Below are positions 59,614 to 64,000 of a stretch of DNA of 64,000 bases, in pieces. The translations under genes were made by a program, and so were the position numbers. This DNA comes from Amaranthus tricolor (lineage: Eukaryota > Streptophyta > Magnoliopsida > Caryophyllales > Amaranthaceae). Location: the NCBI RefSeq assembly GCF_026212465.1, contig NC_080048.1, positions 39,382,375 through 39,446,374 of the forward strand, given 5' to 3'. How positions within the stretch are numbered: position 1 is the stretch's first letter; each line of letters begins with the position of its first letter. Below the pieces are notes generated by a model. The model was given only the letters and a program-made list of their open reading frames with translations, made no database searches and was not told the origin of the DNA.

Positions 59614-62600
59614 ATGGGAAGCAAATGGAGAAAAGCCAAGGTAGCTTTGGGTTGTATTCAACTTCCTCGTACCCTTGATGAAGATCTTTCATCTTCTTCT
59701 GCTGCAATCCTTACCACCCGTTATGATGCTGGTCGATTATCGGACGGTGCGGCGTTGTCGTCCACCGTTCTCTCTCCTACGGATTGTCGCCCTTCATCTG
59801 TGACGCCTACTCCTTCTTCTTCTGGTCTTCGATTATCTAGAACCTCCTCCAAATCTTCAAAGGTTCGTTTTTTTCTCTGGGTATTCATCAACTTTTATTC
59901 TTTCTTATGTTTCTCAGTAATTAATTGAATATTTAGCTATTTTTTGTAGTTATGTATGAATTTATGGCATGAATTCGGCTTATGCCAAATATTAGAGCAA
60001 GTTCTACCCTAAATGTCTCCCGTGAATCAAAATACGGGTATAGATGGGCCGAACAATCATCTTAGACTTGTATTGAACCTTCTTATATATTATTATATGG
60101 TACACAATTCAATATTATAATATTAAGTGTTGTTTAAGTGTTGTTGATCAAATGACATGTTATGAGTTATGACCTGAACATGTCATACACAGTCCCAAGC
60201 CTAGATTCATTTTGTTTGCGTGTACTTGTAAAAACGCTCATCCTAGATAATGAATTCTAAACACTAATTGAGTTGGAAATATGTTAATTAGAATAATTTG
60301 GGTATTTTTATGATTGTTTTATTTATAAATATGGTAATTTATTGTTAATATTGGGTAAATTTATGTAGTAGGAATTTTTTTGATAAAAGTTTGATGATGG
60401 GATATACTGTGAAGGAATCTGAATAGTGGGGGAAAGATGGGGACTTTATTGTTGTGGGTATATGTCAAGTGGTGAGTGGATTGTAGGGGTAATGGTGAGA
60501 AAGAGGGGTGAAATGGTATTACTTTAGGGACCATTGCTCTTTGGCTCACTTCTAAAAGGAAAACAACAGTGTTGTAAGGAGTATCATAATTGATAATTGA
60601 TAATTCAACTTTACTTCCCTCAAGGGAAAGTGGTTTGCATGGTCAGCAGCAATAAACATTCATTTTTTGATCCCTCCTTTTTATGTATTTTACCCATTTA
60701 GAGAAAGAGCCTGTTGACTGTGAGTTTTTTTTATTTATTTTATTTTTTTTTATTTTTTACACCATAGATGAGATGAGGAGCCTGTTGGCAATAGTGCAGA
60801 AATACGGTTTGGTCACGGTAAGTTCGGTAACAGTTGCGACTATACAGGGCCGGTAAGCTGGGCCTACGCCTAGGGCCCACCTAAAATACACAATAATGCC
60901 TTTGCCAAGGATTGGACTCGGGGCCCTTGTGAGGCTGATGGGCACAAAGACCACCTTGGCGGGAGATGTCATTGTGTCTAAATTGTGTCGATGTATATTT
61001 CGGTTGTGGACTTGTGGTGAGCTCAAAAACCTTTATGACGTTTGCAGTATGTTTGTTCACCATTGCTTGTGAGATGAGATGAACTGATGGAGAGCCTGTT
61101 GACCATTGATTTTGAAGTTTTTTTTTACCATGAATGAGATGAGCCCACCATCTAAAAGTTGACAATGGGATGATAGATGTAAATTAAATAATTTAAAAGA
61201 TGGGAAAAAAAACAGTAGTACTACTACACCACCTCTATCCCTCATGATTTTCCTCTTCTTTTGATGGGTGGGGTTATCCAATGTTTGCCTTGAACGCTTC
61301 ATTATTACTGGTAGTGAGAGATTGTTGCTTCCTCACTTTTGCTTTTCTTTACAAAAAGTCTCCTCCTCCACTTGACCTTGTTTCTTAATTCCAACTATAT
61401 CCTTCATCCTTCTGGCAGCCTAACATTGACTTTTATTTTATGTTTTTTTTCCTTGGGAATACAATTAGATTCATTATCAAGTTTTTAGATGCTTGCTTAT
61501 GTTGTTATACTTAGACATTTTCTTTTGACTGGTTGTTGATTTTTGACCACCTCTTTAGGTGTAGTAGCTTATTAATTTTTTCTCTTTTGATATATTAATA
61601 ATTTGCAATTTTATTGGGGGAAGGTTTTATTTACTAATTTATAATTATTAAATGATTTGATGACTATAGCATAAGATATCTCATTATAAGTATGCCAAAT
61701 TTTTAGCGTTTGTGACAACAATAATGACAAAACCTTAATCCCAACGCAACAATGTAGTTCCACTACATGAATCAAAGCTAATCAACATCGCACTAAAAGT
61801 ATTAAATTTAATTTGACTCTATCTAATACCAATCCACAATTAAGAAAATCATTATTAATGATTATCTACATATATTTTTCTTCTTTTATTCCTATCCTAT
61901 TGGAATTGAAAATATTTTGCATGTTACTTGAGAGTGAATAAATTAAGATAAAGAAAAGGAATAATTGAATATTTGAATGTTACCAAATTTAATATCAATT
62001 GTGTGATAGATTTGTCATGTAAGTTCTTTTTGTTTCATATTTTAAATTTTAGGTTATTTTAGTAAAATGTATTGATAAATGTTGGGGGATATATTGGGTG
62101 CGCACATTTCTCCTTGCCCTCTCTATAGAGGGGGCATGAGTATGATGTGTCCATTACCCTCCTCCCCTCCCGGACCCTATCTTGTGCGGAATATTAGATT
62201 GATGACTATGACTATAACTATTGATAGCGAACTTTTCTTTTTCTCATTTGGCTACATCATATTTATATGTCAAATTTTGTTGGCAGCCGTTTTAATATAT
62301 CTCTATTTTTGACTTGTGAACATGGGTATTATCGAAAAGTTAAAATTCAACTTGATGTATAGTTGGGCTGTTGTTTTTGTTAATGTTTACTGTTTTGATT
62401 AGTCCTTTTGGAATTATGCCTGTTGTTTAATTTAATTGAGTCAGGGGTCGATGTCCATCACTCTTAAATATAGTACAAAGTTGTCAAATCTATTAATTGT
62501 TTTGCCTGTAAGCTAAGGAGTGGGTAGGTAATTCTTTTGTCATTTTCTGTTCTTAATTTATCTTACTATAACTGGCCATTTGGTTATCAATACTATTTGG

Positions 62601-64000
62601 CAGTAATGAGAATGATTTGTAAAGTAAATTCTCATAATATGTATCATGTCATTCCTATGGTAATAAAAGTTTGATCAGTAATTGGTATAGGATTATTCTT
62701 TTAATTGGTATATGGGCTTGGGGAGGAAGGGAAGGATAATGGACCCAATATACTTTGCCTTTCAGTAGATCATATAGAAGGAAATCAAGCACTCAGTTCT
62801 TCTTCCTCTCCCCATTTTGTGCATCATTTCTTTCTGAACTCATAACTAGTGACGATTTTCAGAAGTCTGTATTCCTTCGATGCATCGAGGAAAAAGAGAC
62901 TCCCTCATCTTTAGGTTAATGGATCTTGTTTAACCCGCTCCAAAATTTCTAATATGAATAGCTCTTAGTTGATGAGCATCAATTAGGACTTTAGGAGCTT
63001 GTTTCTTTCTTAAGGCGTTCTCAATTGAAACGTTTTGCCTTGTTTATGAGCAAATTTGAGTTTTACTTAACGCCTTTTAATGTTTCACTACTGCAGAAAA
63101 CTTGTGCAATATGCCTGAACACTGTGACCCCTGGTCAGGGCCATGCTATTTTTACCGCTGAGTGCTCGCATACATTCCATTTTAACTGCATCACCTCCAA
63201 TGTAAAGCATGGAAATCGAATTTGCCCAGTTTGCCGAGCAAACTGGAGAGAAATTCCCTTCCAAGGACAGAATTCCGAAGTTGTTCGTGGAAAGCTGAGA
63301 GCCAACTCAGTTAATTGGAACAGAGATAGACCGTTTGTGCAGGTTCCTCATCCTCAACCAGACTATAATCAGAACATTTCACCCACATATCGTGTTCACG
63401 AACCTGCTATGTTCGATGATGATGACCTCATAGAGGAGCTTGACACATTTCAAGAACAATCTGACTCTGATGTTTCTGAAGATAACTCTATCAAAAAAAT
63501 CGAGATAAGAACATGCCCCGAAGTTTCTTCAATTGCCAAGTCAGCGTCTTACGACAACTTCACAGTTCTGATACACCTGAAGGCTCCTGTTGCAAAACTC
63601 AGCAATCATGGTCACAACTCGCCGTCACTGTCTCAAATTTCCCGGGCCCCAGTTGACCTGGTCACTGTACTAGATGTGAGTGGTAGCATGGCAGGTACAA
63701 AGCTTGCATTACTCAAGCGAGCCATGGGATTTGTGATACAACACCTTGGTCCTCACGATAGGCTCTCAGTTATTGTGTTTTCTGCTTCTGCACGCCGACT
63801 CTTTCCTCTTCGACGTATGACCGACACTGGCAGACATCAGGCTCTTCAAGCTATTAATGCCCTGTCTTCTAATGGGGGAACTAATATAGCTGAAGGTCTT
63901 AAAAAGGGTGCCAAAGTAATGTTAGAACGGACGTACAAGAACCCGGTTAGCAGTATTATCCTCTTATCTGATGGACAGGACACATATACTGTTAATGGCC
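59614..64000 (+). CDS. WAV3-family RING/vWA E3 ubiquitin ligase, 3' truncated by window
   Basis: Exon 1 is 59614-59862 and exon 2 starts at 63097 and is still open at the window end, giving at least 384 residues. The first 83 residues begin MGSKWRKAKVALG, the conserved WAV3-type N-terminus, and are Ser-rich. Exon 2 opens with a RING-type finger (KTCAICLN...CSHTFHFNCI...CPVCR, about 84-130). A von Willebrand A domain follows with the MIDAS motif DVSGSM near residue 276 and later SNGGTNIAEGL and ILLSDGQDT. Known: Arabidopsis WAV3 and its homologues are E3 ligases that affect root gravitropism and waving. Which family member this is cannot be decided from a partial gene. Confidence 0.9.
59863..63096 (+). 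other. WAV3-like intron 1, 3.2 kb
   Basis: Between AAG|gttcgt and tactgcag|AAAACT. Holds a duplicated stretch (about 60705-60790 and 61088-61143, both GAGCCTGTTGA ... GATGAG) flanking a GGGCC-rich, transposon-like piece (60845-60925). It also holds a CTCCCCTCCCGGACCCTATC word near 62163 that resembles the 3' part of some plant SINEs, and a GGCCATTTGGTTA-type MITE end near 62575. No gene was recognised. Confidence 0.55.

Noticed and set aside
59451..59639. Minus-strand 62-aa reading frame
   Set aside because: Shadow of the WAV3-like leader and exon 1.

Overview
This is plant nuclear DNA: long AT-rich introns with GT...AG borders, CT-rich leaders, and families found only in plants. It carries five protein-coding genes plus a dense layer of transposon remnants. 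The proteins fit a core eudicot. An order such as Caryophyllales is a guess from the repeat style and cannot be proven from the window alone.

Layout. (1) 117-28463 (+): a MOM1-like transcriptional-silencing gene, 19 exons, predicted 2,114 aa, with introns bloated by repeats. Intron 8 holds a complete Cassandra-type TRIM with 5S-rRNA-derived LTRs, itself broken by a nested insertion. (2) 31060-35622 (+): nuclear gene for the chloroplast chaperonin-60 alpha subunit, 8 exons, 586 aa, with a heat-shock element just upstream of a TATA box and two small hAT-like MITEs in its introns. (3) 37693-42196 (-): a cyclic nucleotide-gated channel most like CNGC15, 6 exons, 708 aa. (4) 44288-49915 (-), with a probable leader exon near 53080-53300: an NCRK-type receptor-like kinase, 9 coding exons, 615 aa. 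(5) 53843-58291: a Mutator-like element (MULE) with long terminal inverted repeats and a perfect 9-bp target duplication. Inside is a decayed transposase N-terminus joined to a plant-mobile-domain (PMD) reading frame. (6) 59614 to the window end (+): the 5' part of a WAV3-family RING/vWA E3 ligase gene.

The genes look independent; there is no operon or cluster logic. The main interest lies in the MOM1-like protein (helicase-type fold with degraded ATPase motifs, conserved CMM2-like C-terminal segment, SUMO-interaction-like tail) and in the mobile DNA. Several insertions can be proved from the sequence itself: the MULE by its 9-bp duplication and a second copy of its target repeat, and the Cassandra copy by a 5-bp duplication and a neighbouring empty-site paralogue. 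A palindromic module centred on GTTAGTAAC links the MULE ends to an intergenic hairpin near 29.5 kb. I found no evidence of a wholly new biological system. All exon borders were read by eye from splice signals, frame and family conservation.
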